Origin: Cytophagia bacterium
GTDB taxonomy: Bacteria; Bacteroidota; Bacteroidia; Cytophagales; Cyclobacteriaceae
Length of the DNA: 7,880 bases
NCBI GenBank assembly: GCA_013373005.1
Contig: JABXIP010000133.1
Location: forward strand, 1 to 7,880
Direction of reading: 5' to 3'
Part shown: piece by piece, positions 1 through 6,945 of the stretch
How positions within the stretch are numbered: the stretch's first letter is position 1
Layout: each line of letters starts with the position of its first letter
Program-made: the position numbers and the translations under genes
The notes under the pieces: model-generated
The model's input: only the letters and a program-made list of their open reading frames with translations
Database searches by the model: none
Told to the model about the DNA's origin: nothing

Positions 1-135
1 GAAAATTATGTGCGTGTAGCCGCCAAATACGACCCACTTCTAATCAATGAGCTCAAAACTGTTCAGCTTACCCAGATTAACGAAAAGGGAGTAGTTGAAG
101 TAGAAGAACCAGAAATGGTCTTTGAAACTCATTAG
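1..135 (+). CDS. mtaB: C-terminal end of probable tRNA methylthiotransferase MtaB (partial, 5' end outside window)
   Basis: Frame 1 is open from the first base and stops at TAG 133-135, giving 44 residues that begin ENYVRVAAKYDP and end in an acidic tail (VEVEEPEMVFETH). The 'ENYV+V...YDP.L+N.....V.L..I...G' pattern resembles, from memory, the C-terminal TRAM RNA-binding segment of Bacteroidota MtaB, the radical-SAM enzyme that converts t6A37 to ms2t6A37 in tRNAs. The radical-SAM and UPF0004 domains, with their Fe-S cysteines, would lie upstream and cannot be seen. Other TRAM-containing methylthiotransferases (MiaB, RimO) are possible, but the sequence looks most like MtaB. The reading frame is certain; the family assignment rests on a short tail. 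Confidence 0.6.
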   Translation, partial: ENYVRVAAKYDPLLINELKTVQLTQINEKGVVEVEEPEMVFETH

Positions 136-177
136 ATTCCTTTAGCTAAATCTTAGCATCCGCTTATCATCTCTAAA

Positions 178-190
178 AGCTCTCAGAGCT
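178..190. repeat. Short perfect palindrome AGCTCT-C-AGAGCT
   Basis: A 13-base perfect inverted repeat lies between the stop of the upstream gene and the small membrane-protein gene. As RNA it could form a 5-bp stem with a 3-base loop. The following bases (ggtttattcgttt) are only moderately T-rich, so it could be a weak terminator for the upstream gene, an operator-like site, or chance. Confidence 0.3.
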
Positions 191-217
191 GGTTTATTCG
201 TTTAAAAGAACATGAAC

Positions 218-221
218 GGAG
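218..221 (+). promoter_or_regulatory. Possible ribosome binding site GGAG that decides the start of the small membrane protein
   Basis: GGAG at 218-221 ends 8 bases before the ATG at 230. The alternative in-frame ATG at 212 lies upstream and has only an A-rich leader. This motif favours the start at 230. Because Bacteroidota often do without Shine-Dalgarno pairing, the evidence is suggestive only. Confidence 0.4.
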
Positions 222-229
222 CAGGATTC

Positions 230-484
230 ATGTTGGATGCCATCAAGCAATTACGCGGTAACCGTGCTCTCTTAAAAAAGAAAGATGCCTTTGAAATCCA
301 CAAGTCCAACATGTACAAGGAAAAGCCTATTTCCCAATATCGGAAGTATCGCTTTAAAAAGGCTTCTCCAGAATATCTGGCAAAACTAAGAGCACAGCTG
401 AATAAGGAAAGAAGAACAGACCTAATCAAACGAATAGTAATTCTTCTACTATCAATAAGTTTTGGTCTAATTCTATTTCTATAA
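230..484 (+). CDS. Small basic protein with a C-terminal membrane anchor, function unknown
   Basis: This 84-aa protein starts MLDAIKQLRGNR; an in-frame ATG at 212 would add six residues (MNGAGF). I chose 230 because of the upstream GGAG. The first two thirds is strongly basic and hydrophilic, with Lys/Arg clusters such as LLKKKDAF and RKYRFKK, a 'SPEYLAKLRAQLNKERR' stretch likely to be helical, and then a final hydrophobic run of about 17 residues (RIVILLLSISFGLILFL) ending directly at the stop codon. This is the architecture of a tail-anchored inner-membrane protein with a positively charged cytoplasmic domain. There is no signal peptide, no cysteine and no recognisable catalytic motif. Small proteins of this type ('hypothetical protein') seem familiar from related Cytophagales, but I cannot name a family. 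An intrinsic terminator follows 6 bases after the stop, so the gene is probably a separate transcription unit or the end of the mtaB unit rather than cotranscribed with dnaE. Confidence 0.65.
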   Translation: MLDAIKQLRGNRALLKKKDAFEIHKSNMYKEKPISQYRKYRFKKASPEYLAKLRAQLNKERRTDLIKRIVILLLSISFGLILFL

Positions 485-490
485 CACTTT

Positions 491-525
491 AAAGCAGTTT
501 CAATATTTGAAATTGCTTTTTCTTT
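491..525 (+). terminator. Intrinsic terminator after the small membrane-protein gene
   Basis: The arms at 491-503 and 507-519 (aaagcagtttcaa / ttgaaattgcttt) form a stem of up to 13 pairs with one G-U wobble and a very short loop. It is followed by a T-rich tract running to 525 (tttttctttt). It lies just downstream of the stop at 484 and in the correct orientation. The remaining gap to dnaE (526-693, 168 bases) holds no gene that I can support; the only short frames there are under 20 codons. Confidence 0.75.
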
Positions 526-640
526 TAGCAGAAGAACCTTATGATAGCTCTCCACAGAGATCAGGACTTTTCAAATAATGTCAGAGTATATTTCTAAAGG
601 ATTTTTAGCCAAGGAACCTTTCCACTCTATTGAGATTTAG

Positions 641-648
641 TACTTTAG
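641..648 (+). promoter_or_regulatory. Weak candidate -7 element for dnaE
   Basis: TACTTTAG differs by one base from the Bacteroidota -7 consensus TAnnTTTG and would put the transcript start roughly 35-40 bases before the dnaE ATG. No good TTTG -33 element is seen at the expected distance upstream, only a T-rich patch near 618-621. The terminator at 491-525 implies that a dnaE promoter should lie somewhere in 526-693; this is the best candidate but it is weak. Confidence 0.22.
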
Positions 649-693
649 TTATCTGGTTACATCGCCAGAAACAATCCATCGAACTAAGTATCT

Positions 694-3600
694 ATGTATC
701 TGATATTTGATACCGAAACCACCGGTTTACCTCAAAACTATAATGCTCCGCTTACGGACTTTGATAACTGGCCGAGGCTGGTTCAGATTGCCTGGCAGCT
801 GCACGACATGAGGGGTAATCTGATTGTAAATCGGAATCTCATTGTCAAGCCGGAAGGGTTCACAATTCCATACAACTCAGTTCAGATACATGGTATTACC
901 ACCGAAAGAGCGCTGGAAGAAGGAAAAGACCTCAAAGAGGTGCTCGCTATTTTTGAAGAAGACCTTAAGGAAGCTGAATTCGGCATAGGCCATAACATTG
1001 AGTTCGATTACAACATTGTTGGCTCAGAGTTTCTGAGAGCCGGCTTAGTCAACCCTTTAGAACATCTCGAAGAGCTGGACACCAAGCTAGCTTCTACCAA
1101 CTATTGTGCAATTCCCGGTGGTCGTGGTGGACAGTTTAAGTGGCCAACTTTAACCGAGTTACATACAAAACTCTTTGGTAAAGGATTCGATGAAGCACAC
1201 GATGCTGCTTATGACGTTGACGCAACTGCTCGCTGTTTTTTCGGCCTTATAAAGGAAAGCGTTATTCCTCCTGCCAAGGGCATTAAACTCCATGAGGTTA
1301 TTTATGAAGCACCTGAGCTGGATGAAGCGAACTTCGCTAAACAGGATGCTTCCGGTCCTCAAGTAGACCACAGCCAAGTTGATAAAGAAGGACTCACCGA
1401 GCTTGAAGAAGTTCCCTTCTCGCATCTTCACGTACACTCGCAGTTCTCTATTCTTCAGGCAGTAACCGACATACACAGCTTGGTTAATGCGGTAAAGGAA
1501 ATGGGAATGCCTGCCGTAGCCCTGACTGACCATGGCAACATGATGGGAGCCTTTCAGTTTGTGAGTGCAGCGTTGGCAGCTGAAATCAAACCCATTGTAG
1601 GTTGTGAGTTCAACGTTTGTACAGACAGATCAAACAAGAGTGTCCAAGACAATGGTTTTCAAACCGTCATTTTGGCGAAGAATAGAAATGGGTATCATAA
1701 TCTGGTTAAGCTTTCTTCCATTGCCTTTACTGAAGGTTTCTACTATGTTCCGAGAATAGATAAAGATGATCTCCTCAAATACAAAGAAGACCTGATTGTA
1801 TTGTCGGGTGGCCTTTGGGGCGAAGTGCCTTATAAAATTCTAAATGTTGGAGAAACTCAGGCCGAAGAAGCTTTTGTCTGGTGGAAGGAACAGTTTGGAG
1901 ACGATTTCTATGCAGAAATCAACCGACATGGAATTCCTGAAGAAGACCACGTCAACCAGATTCTTCTTCAGCTCTGCAATCAATACGATGTTAAATATAT
2001 AGCTGCCAACAACACCTATTACACCACCCAAGATCAGTCTTCGGCTCACGATGTACTGCTTTGTGTAAAGGATGCTGAGTCAGTAAATAAGCCCAAGAAA
2101 TATATAGGAAAAAGAGGTCGGGAATTCCGTTATGGTTTCCCGAACGATGAGTTCTACATCAAGCCTCAGGATGAGATGAAGAAGCTCTTCTCAGATATTC
2201 CTGATGCCATCAGCAACACCAATGAGATTGTTGAGAAGGTTGAATCTTATCAACTTGCGCGTGATGTACTCTTGCCGAAGTTTGAAATACCTGAAGAATT
2301 TCAACACGAAGAAGATGCTCAGGATGGTGGAAAAAGAGGTGAGAACGCCTATTTGAAGCACCTCACCTATAAAGGAGCTGAAGCCCGTTATGGCGAACTC
2401 ACTGAAGACATAAAGGAAAGGCTGGACTTTGAGCTGGCCACCATTGAAAGAACCGGTTACCCCGGCTACTTCCTAATTGTTCAAGATTTCACCAATAAAG
2501 CTAAAGAGCTCGATGTTTCGGTTGGGCCTGGTCGTGGTTCTGCAGCGGGTTCTGCGGTGGCCTACTGTATCGGAATTACTAATGTCGACCCCATCAAGTA
2601 CGATCTCCTTTTTGAGCGTTTCCTGAATCCTGATAGGGTTTCACTTCCCGATATCGATATTGACTTCGATGATGAAGGTCGTCAAAGAGTCATCGACTAT
2701 GTAATTGACAAATACGGCAAAAACCAGGTGGCACAGATCATCACCTATGGTACTATGGCTGCCAAGTCATCAATTAGAGACACTGCAAGAGTTCTCGAAC
2801 TCCCTCTTCCCGATGCGGATAGGGTGGCCAAATTGGTCCCAGATACTAAACTCCGAAAGCTATTCGACTGGTCTGAAAAGGATTTGAGAGACAACCTTCG
2901 GTCGGAACAGGTTCCTTTGGCGCAAGAGCTCAGAAAGCTGGCAGAAGGCAATAACCTGGAAGCCAGAACAGTGAATCAGGCTAGGGTTATTGAGGGTTCA
3001 GTTCGAAATACAGGTATCCATGCCTGTGGGGTAATCATCACTCCTGATGACATTACCAATTTCGCTCCTGTCGCCACAGCCAAAGACTCGGACATGTGGT
3101 GTACTCAGTTCGACAACTCCGTGGTAGAAAGTGCCGGGCTGTTGAAGATGGACTTCTTAGGTTTAAAGACCCTCACCCTCATTAAGGATGCAGTCAAGAA
3201 TGTGAAGGAAAAACACGGCATTGAGCTTGTTCCGGATGACTTCCCTCTTGATGACAAAAAGACTTATGAACTCTTCCAGCGCGGTGAAACGGTAGGGATA
3301 TTCCAGTACGAATCTGCGGGTATGCAGAAGTACATGAAGGAACTCAAACCTACCGAGTTTGCTGACCTTATTGCCATGAACGCCCTTTACAGACCGGGGC
3401 CGCTAGAGTATATTCCTTCCTTCATTCGAAGAAAGCATGGCGATGAACCGATCTCTTATGACCTGGCCGATATGGAGGAATACCTGGCTGAAACCTATGG
3501 TATTACAGTTTATCAAGAGCAGGTAATGTTGCTTTCACAGAAGCTGGCAGATTTCACCAAAGGTGAAGCTGACGTTCTGCGTAAGGCCATGGGTAAGAAG

Positions 3601-4983
3601 CAAAGAGCTGTTCTAGATAAGATGAAGCCCAAGTTTGTCGAACAAGCCAAGGCAAAAGGCCACGATGAACAGAAGCTGGAGAAAATCTGGCGCGACTGGG
3701 AAGCATTTGCATCATATGCCTTCAATAAGTCACATTCAACTTGCTATGCCTATGTGGCTTTCCAGACAGCCTATCTGAAAGCCCACTACCCTGCTGAATA
3801 CATGGCTTCAGTGCTCAGCAACAACATGAATGACATCAAGCAGGTGACCTTCTTTATGGAGGAATGTAAGCGCATGGGAGTTCCTGTACTCGGGCCTGAT
3901 GTTAATGAATCGAACTACAAATTCACCGTAAACCAGAAGGGTGAAATCCGCTTTGGTATGGGCGCCATAAAGGGTGTTGGCGAATCGGCCATTGAGTCTA
4001 TTGTGGCAGAGCGGAAGGAAAACGGTCCTTATCAAAACATTTTCGATTTTGCCGAGAGAGTAAACCTAAGGGCTGTCAACAAAAAGAACTTTGAAGCATT
4101 GGCTCAGGCAGGAGGTTTCGATGGCTTCGAATACCATAGACGCCAGTACTTATGGGCGGAGGATAACGAACAGACCTTAATTGAGAAGGTTATCCGTTAT
4201 GCCAATGCCATGCAGGCTGAAAAAGATGCGGCTCAGGTTTCACTATTCGGAGGTGACAGTAATGTTGCTACTCCATTACCAAAAGTACCTGAGGTTGAAG
4301 CCTTCAGTCAAATGGAAAAACTTAAGCTTGAGAAAGAAGTAATCGGCTTCTACGTTTCAGGCCATCCATTAGATCAGTTTGAGATTGAGCTGGAATCATT
4401 CTGCAAGCCGATTTCCGACATTAATAGATATCCAAATCAGGACATCTCGGTTGGAGGTATTGTCAACTCCGTGAGGAATGGACAAACCAAAACTGGAAAA
4501 CCTTTCGGTATCCTAAACATTGAGGATTATAACGGTTCTACCGAGCTGTTCCTTATGGGTGAAAAGTACATCAACAATGCCGCCTACCTTAGACCGGGAG
4601 AGTTCCTATTCATCCGAGGTAAGGTTGAATTGAACTGGAGAAAGAAGAAGGAAATTCAACAGAATCCGGCCCTTAACCCAACTCCAGAAGACTGGGAATT
4701 ACAAACACTTTCCATCTCCTTACTGAGTGAATTGAGAGAGAAAATGGGTAAAGGGATTCATGTAAAATTGAATGCCAGAATGGTTGATCAGGAACTGATT
4801 GACACAATCATGGAACTTACTCAAACCCATGAGGGTGAAACCATGCTTAAAATCGAGCTTTTCGATCGGGAAGAAAACATCAATGTAGAGTTGATATCTA
4901 GAAAAGTGAAGATCGATGCTAATCGTGATTTGATAAAGTCTCTGAAGCATCACGCAGATGACGCACGCTTAATTACAGCCTAA
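694..4983 (+). CDS. dnaE: DNA polymerase III alpha subunit with fused N-terminal proofreading exonuclease
   Basis: This is the replicative C-family DNA polymerase, 1429 aa, clearly longer than the about 1160 aa of E. coli DnaE because of an extra N-terminal domain. Residues 1-185 form a DnaQ-like 3'-5' exonuclease with a complete DEDDh set: D6 and E8 (FDTETTG), D105 (HNIEFD), H169 and D174 (HDAAYD). An acidic linker (about 190-240) leads to the PHP domain (about 242-460; HLHVHS 244-249, TDHG 278-281). The polymerase palm and fingers follow, with GPGRGSAAGS at 611-620, catalytic Asp pair D653/D655 (PDIDIDF), third Asp D820 (KMDFLGL), ALYRPGP near 898-903 and FNKSHS 1010-1015. A helix-hairpin-helix segment lies at about 1088-1104, a clamp-binding pentapeptide QVSLF at 1181-1185, an OB-fold at about 1250-1315, and a C-terminal domain to the end. 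The ATG at 694 is directly before the exonuclease beta-strand, so the start is secure although it lacks a Shine-Dalgarno. The gene is intact. It is followed 91 bases later by trxA, a neighbour order common in Bacteroidota. Confidence 0.97.
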   Translation: MYLIFDTETTGLPQNYNAPLTDFDNWPRLVQIAWQLHDMRGNLIVNRNLIVKPEGFTIPYNSVQIHGITTERALEEGKDLKEVLAIFEEDLKEAEFGIGHNIEFDYNIVGSEFLRAGLVNPLEHLEELDTKLASTNYCAIPGGRGGQFKWPTLTELHTKLFGKGFDEAHDAAYDVDATARCFFGLIKESVIPPAKGIKLHEVIYEAPELDEANFAKQDASGPQVDHSQVDKEGLTELEEVPFSHLHVHSQFSILQAVTDIHSLVNAVKEMGMPAVALTDHGNMMGAFQFVSAALAAEIKPIVGCEFNVCTDRSNKSVQDNGFQTVILAKNRNGYHNLVKLSSIAFTEGFYYVPRIDKDDLLKYKEDLIVLSGGLWGEVPYKILNVGETQAEEAFVWWKEQFGDDFYAEINRHGIPEEDHVNQILLQLCNQYDVKYIAANNTYYTTQDQSSAHDVLLCVKDAESVNKPKKYIGKRGREFRYGFPNDEFYIKPQDEMKKLFSDIPDAISNTNEIVEKVESYQLARDVLLPKFEIPEEFQHEEDAQDGGKRGENAYLKHLTYKGAEARYGELTEDIKERLDFELATIERTGYPGYFLIVQDFTNKAKELDVSVGPGRGSAAGSAVAYCIGITNVDPIKYDLLFERFLNPDRVSLPDIDIDFDDEGRQRVIDYVIDKYGKNQVAQIITYGTMAAKSSIRDTARVLELPLPDADRVAKLVPDTKLRKLFDWSEKDLRDNLRSEQVPLAQELRKLAEGNNLEARTVNQARVIEGSVRNTGIHACGVIITPDDITNFAPVATAKDSDMWCTQFDNSVVESAGLLKMDFLGLKTLTLIKDAVKNVKEKHGIELVPDDFPLDDKKTYELFQRGETVGIFQYESAGMQKYMKELKPTEFADLIAMNALYRPGPLEYIPSFIRRKHGDEPISYDLADMEEYLAETYGITVYQEQVMLLSQKLADFTKGEADVLRKAMGKKQRAVLDKMKPKFVEQAKAKGHDEQKLEKIWRDWEAFASYAFNKSHSTCYAYVAFQTAYLKAHYPAEYMASVLSNNMNDIKQVTFFMEECKRMGVPVLGPDVNESNYKFTVNQKGEIRFGMGAIKGVGESAIESIVAERKENGPYQNIFDFAERVNLRAVNKKNFEALAQAGGFDGFEYHRRQYLWAEDNEQTLIEKVIRYANAMQAEKDAAQVSLFGGDSNVATPLPKVPEVEAFSQMEKLKLEKEVIGFYVSGHPLDQFEIELESFCKPISDINRYPNQDISVGGIVNSVRNGQTKTGKPFGILNIEDYNGSTELFLMGEKYINNAAYLRPGEFLFIRGKVELNWRKKKEIQQNPALNPTPEDWELQTLSISLLSELREKMGKGIHVKLNARMVDQELIDTIMELTQTHEGETMLKIELFDREENINVELISRKVKIDANRDLIKSLKHHADDARLITA

Positions 4984-5004
4984 TGACCAGGAGACTTTTT
5001 GAAA

Positions 5005-5033
5005 TTTGGTTCGGAACTTTTTAATTACTTTTG
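5005..5033 (+). promoter_or_regulatory. Bacteroidota-type promoter for trxA
   Basis: TTTG at 5005-5008 is followed, 17 bases later, by TACTTTTG at 5026-5033, an exact match to the -7 consensus TAnnTTTG used by the Bacteroidota primary sigma factor. The spacing is at the short end of the range reported for Flavobacterium-type promoters. A second TTTG at 4998-5001 lies 24 bases upstream of the -7. Transcription would start around 5039-5042, leaving an A-rich leader of about 35 bases before the trxA ATG at 5075. Confidence 0.6.
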
Positions 5034-5074
5034 ATGTCTGTTCCGTGTAGAGAAGAAAATAAAACAATATATAA

Positions 5075-5410
5075 ATGGGAAAAGCAGTAGAAATTAATGA
5101 ATCCAACTTCGAAGAAGTTGTTTTGAAATCGGATAAGCCTGTATTGGTAGATTTTTGGGCAGCATGGTGTGGGCCTTGTAGAATGGTAGGACCAGTTGTA
5201 GAAGAAATTGCCGGAGAATATGCTGATTCGGCAGTGGTAGGTAAACTAGATGTAGACAACAACCAAGATATCGCTATCAAGTATGGTATCCGATCTATCC
5301 CTGCGTTGCTATACTTCAAAAATGGTGAAGTTGTAGATAACGTTATAGGAGCTGTGCCTAAAGCTGTATTGACCAACAAATTGGAAGCACAAATTGGTGC
5401 TGAAGCCTAA
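5075..5410 (+). CDS. trxA: Thioredoxin
   Basis: This 111-aa protein is a standard single-domain thioredoxin, close in length to E. coli Trx1 (109 aa). It reduces disulfides in cytoplasmic proteins such as ribonucleotide reductase and peroxiredoxins, and is itself recycled by thioredoxin reductase. The active site is WCGPC at residues 31-35 (redox cysteines 32 and 35), with the buried acidic residue D26 (VDFW), the cis-proline P76 (RSIPALLYF) and the C-terminal Gly-containing turn near G92. There is no signal peptide or lipobox, so it is cytoplasmic. The start at 5075 fits the family N-terminus; the leader is A-rich with no clear Shine-Dalgarno. It has its own promoter after dnaE and a terminator downstream, so it is probably mainly monocistronic with possible read-through from dnaE. 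Confidence 0.95.
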   Translation: MGKAVEINESNFEEVVLKSDKPVLVDFWAAWCGPCRMVGPVVEEIAGEYADSAVVGKLDVDNNQDIAIKYGIRSIPALLYFKNGEVVDNVIGAVPKAVLTNKLEAQIGAEA

Positions 5411-5442
5411 GACAGACACTAGATTTTACACGACAGATATCA

Positions 5443-5457
5443 GACTCTTTCAGAGTC
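5443..5457. repeat. Small hairpin in the trxA 3' region
   Basis: GACTCTTTCAGAGTC can fold into a 6-bp stem with a TTC loop. It lies 33 bases after the trxA stop and 20 bases before the stronger terminator. It lacks a following T-tract, so it is more likely a 3'-UTR structure or chance than a terminator. Confidence 0.35.
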
Positions 5458-5477
5458 AAAATCTTATAAATAGATAC

Positions 5478-5510
5478 AAAGCCCCGGCTATTGCCTGGGC
5501 TTTCTCATTT
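5478..5510 (+). terminator. trxA: Intrinsic terminator after trxA
   Basis: The arms at 5478-5488 (aaagccccggc) and 5493-5503 (gcctgggcttt) form an 11-position stem with one internal C/T mismatch and a TATT loop. A T-rich stretch (tttctcattt) overlaps and follows the right arm. The GC-rich core and the position between trxA and the porin gene make this a convincing terminator. Confidence 0.75.
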
Positions 5511-5572
5511 ACCGTTCTTCCAAAAAATCAACAATCGAGGAACAATAGAAGCATTTTAGAGGTAGAATGAAT

Positions 5573-5580
5573 TATAATTG
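5573..5580 (+). promoter_or_regulatory. Candidate -7 element for the porin gene
   Basis: TATAATTG matches TAnnTTTG at all but one position and would give a leader of about 25 bases before the ATG at 5613. No convincing TTTG lies at the usual distance upstream; the T-rich gcattttag near 5551-5559 is slightly too close. The preceding terminator means that the porin should have its own promoter in 5511-5612. Confidence 0.3.
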
Positions 5581-5612
5581 AAACACACTTCGAAATAGAA
5601 CCAAAACACCCT

Positions 5613-6917
5613 ATGAAAAGAATTTTCACTGTCCTTTCACTTATTCTCATTTCCATTTCGTCAGCACAAGCCCAAAATCGCGACCTCAGATTCAATCTCA
5701 ATGAAGATGGAAGCCAATACGTAAAAGCGACCTTCCTGAATCAAACATGGGTACGATGGACTCAAAACAACCCTGGTACATTGATTGATGGTTATGCCAA
5801 AGACAATGCCTTCGACATAGGCCTGAGAAGGACCCGTATTCAGCTCTTTGGGAAAATATCTGACAGAGTATTCTTTTACACTCAGTTTGGGCAAAACAAC
5901 CTTAGCTATCTCGGTACCAGAAAACAAGGACTGTTTTTTCACGATGCCATTGGTGAGATAGAAATAGCTAAAGACAAATTTTCTGTTGGTGCGGGACTAA
6001 CCGGTTGGGTAGGATTCCTCAGATACTCCTCTCCTTCTATTGGCAGTATTCTTACGATGGATGCTCCACTTTATCAGCAATCTACCAATGATATCAGTGA
6101 TCAATTTGTAAGGAAATACAGTATTTATGCTAAAGGAAAGCTAGGCAAACTAGACTATAGATTTGCACTGTCGAAGCCTATGAGCATTACCCAATCTTCG
6201 GTTCAAGGAACTACTCCTGGGCCGAACTCCTTGTTCTCGCCAGAACCACTAAACTTACAGACCCAAGGATATTTTAAGTATGAGTTTTTAGACTCAGAGT
6301 CTAACCTTACTCCTTATACAACCGGTTCTTACTTAGGGTCCAAAAATGTATTCAATATAGGAGCAGGATTCATTTACCAGAAACATGCCATGTGGCACAC
6401 TGAGAACAATGGAACCTCTATCGTTTACGAAGACCTAGCACTATTTGGAGTAGATGTATTCTATGACCGAGTATTAGATCCGGCTACCAAAACAGCTATT
6501 ACCGCCTATGCAGCAATTAGCTCAAACAACTACGGAAAGGACTACGTGAGAAACCTTGGGGTAATGAACCCAGCCAATGGCGGTGGCACTTCTTTCAATG
6601 GTGCAGGCAATTCATTCCCTATCAATGGAACCGGGACTTTGGGCTATTTTCAAATAGGCTACTTAATGAAAAGTGACTTACTGGGAAGCCTGGGAACTCT
6701 TCAACCCTATGTTGCCTCACAACTCGCCAGCCTCGACCGACTAGATGATACCATGAGTATGTATGAGTTTGGTATGAACTGGTTGATCAAAGGTCATGGC
6801 ACCAAGCTTTCTCTCAACTATCAAAGCAGACCTGTTTTCAATCAGAACAATGCCAATGAGTTGGTGTCTACTGACAGAAAAGGGATGGCAGTGCTACAAC
6901 TGCAGGTGTCTATATAA
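5613..6917 (+). CDS. Outer-membrane beta-barrel porin, phosphate-selective porin (OprO/OprP)-like
   Basis: This 434-aa protein begins with a clear Sec signal peptide: MKR, a hydrophobic core at about residues 5-16, and a likely signal peptidase I site at AQA-QN (20/21). The mature part alternates polar and hydrophobic residues throughout, with many aromatic girdle residues, no cysteine, and Asn/Gly/Ser-rich segments that look like surface loops (about 190-216 and 318-342). The segment LRRTRIQLFGKISD at 71-84, followed by FFYTQFG, resembles the Arg-rich early strand of the porin O/P superfamily. The final residues VLQLQVSI form a typical terminal beta-strand, although the last residue is not aromatic. 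The expected role is diffusion of small solutes or anions across the outer membrane; the substrate cannot be read from the sequence. It is probably monocistronic, flanked by a terminator on each side and convergent with the next gene. Confidence 0.8.
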   Translation: MKRIFTVLSLILISISSAQAQNRDLRFNLNEDGSQYVKATFLNQTWVRWTQNNPGTLIDGYAKDNAFDIGLRRTRIQLFGKISDRVFFYTQFGQNNLSYLGTRKQGLFFHDAIGEIEIAKDKFSVGAGLTGWVGFLRYSSPSIGSILTMDAPLYQQSTNDISDQFVRKYSIYAKGKLGKLDYRFALSKPMSITQSSVQGTTPGPNSLFSPEPLNLQTQGYFKYEFLDSESNLTPYTTGSYLGSKNVFNIGAGFIYQKHAMWHTENNGTSIVYEDLALFGVDVFYDRVLDPATKTAITAYAAISSNNYGKDYVRNLGVMNPANGGGTSFNGAGNSFPINGTGTLGYFQIGYLMKSDLLGSLGTLQPYVASQLASLDRLDDTMSMYEFGMNWLIKGHGTKLSLNYQSRPVFNQNNANELVSTDRKGMAVLQLQVSI

Positions 6918-6945
6918 ATTATAAAGGATTTACTTCAAGTATTTA

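Noticed and set aside
202..555. A 117-codon minus-strand open frame opposite the small membrane-protein gene
   Set aside because: It would contain the intrinsic terminator 491-519 near its start and has an odd aromatic/basic composition. The + strand frame has a plausible ribosome site, a clean C-terminal membrane helix and a terminator in the right place.
541..597. An 18-codon + strand frame (MIALHRDQDF...) between the terminator and dnaE
   Set aside because: It is too short, has no ribosome site and no recognisable sequence, so it cannot be supported as a gene.
1159..1533. A 124-codon minus-strand open frame inside dnaE
   Set aside because: It lies entirely inside the strongly conserved exonuclease-PHP coding region and shows no recognisable domain; it is a shadow frame.
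4969..5379. A 136-codon minus-strand open frame opposite trxA
   Set aside because: It overlaps the well-conserved thioredoxin gene and its promoter, and has low-complexity Ser/Thr-rich composition typical of an antisense shadow.
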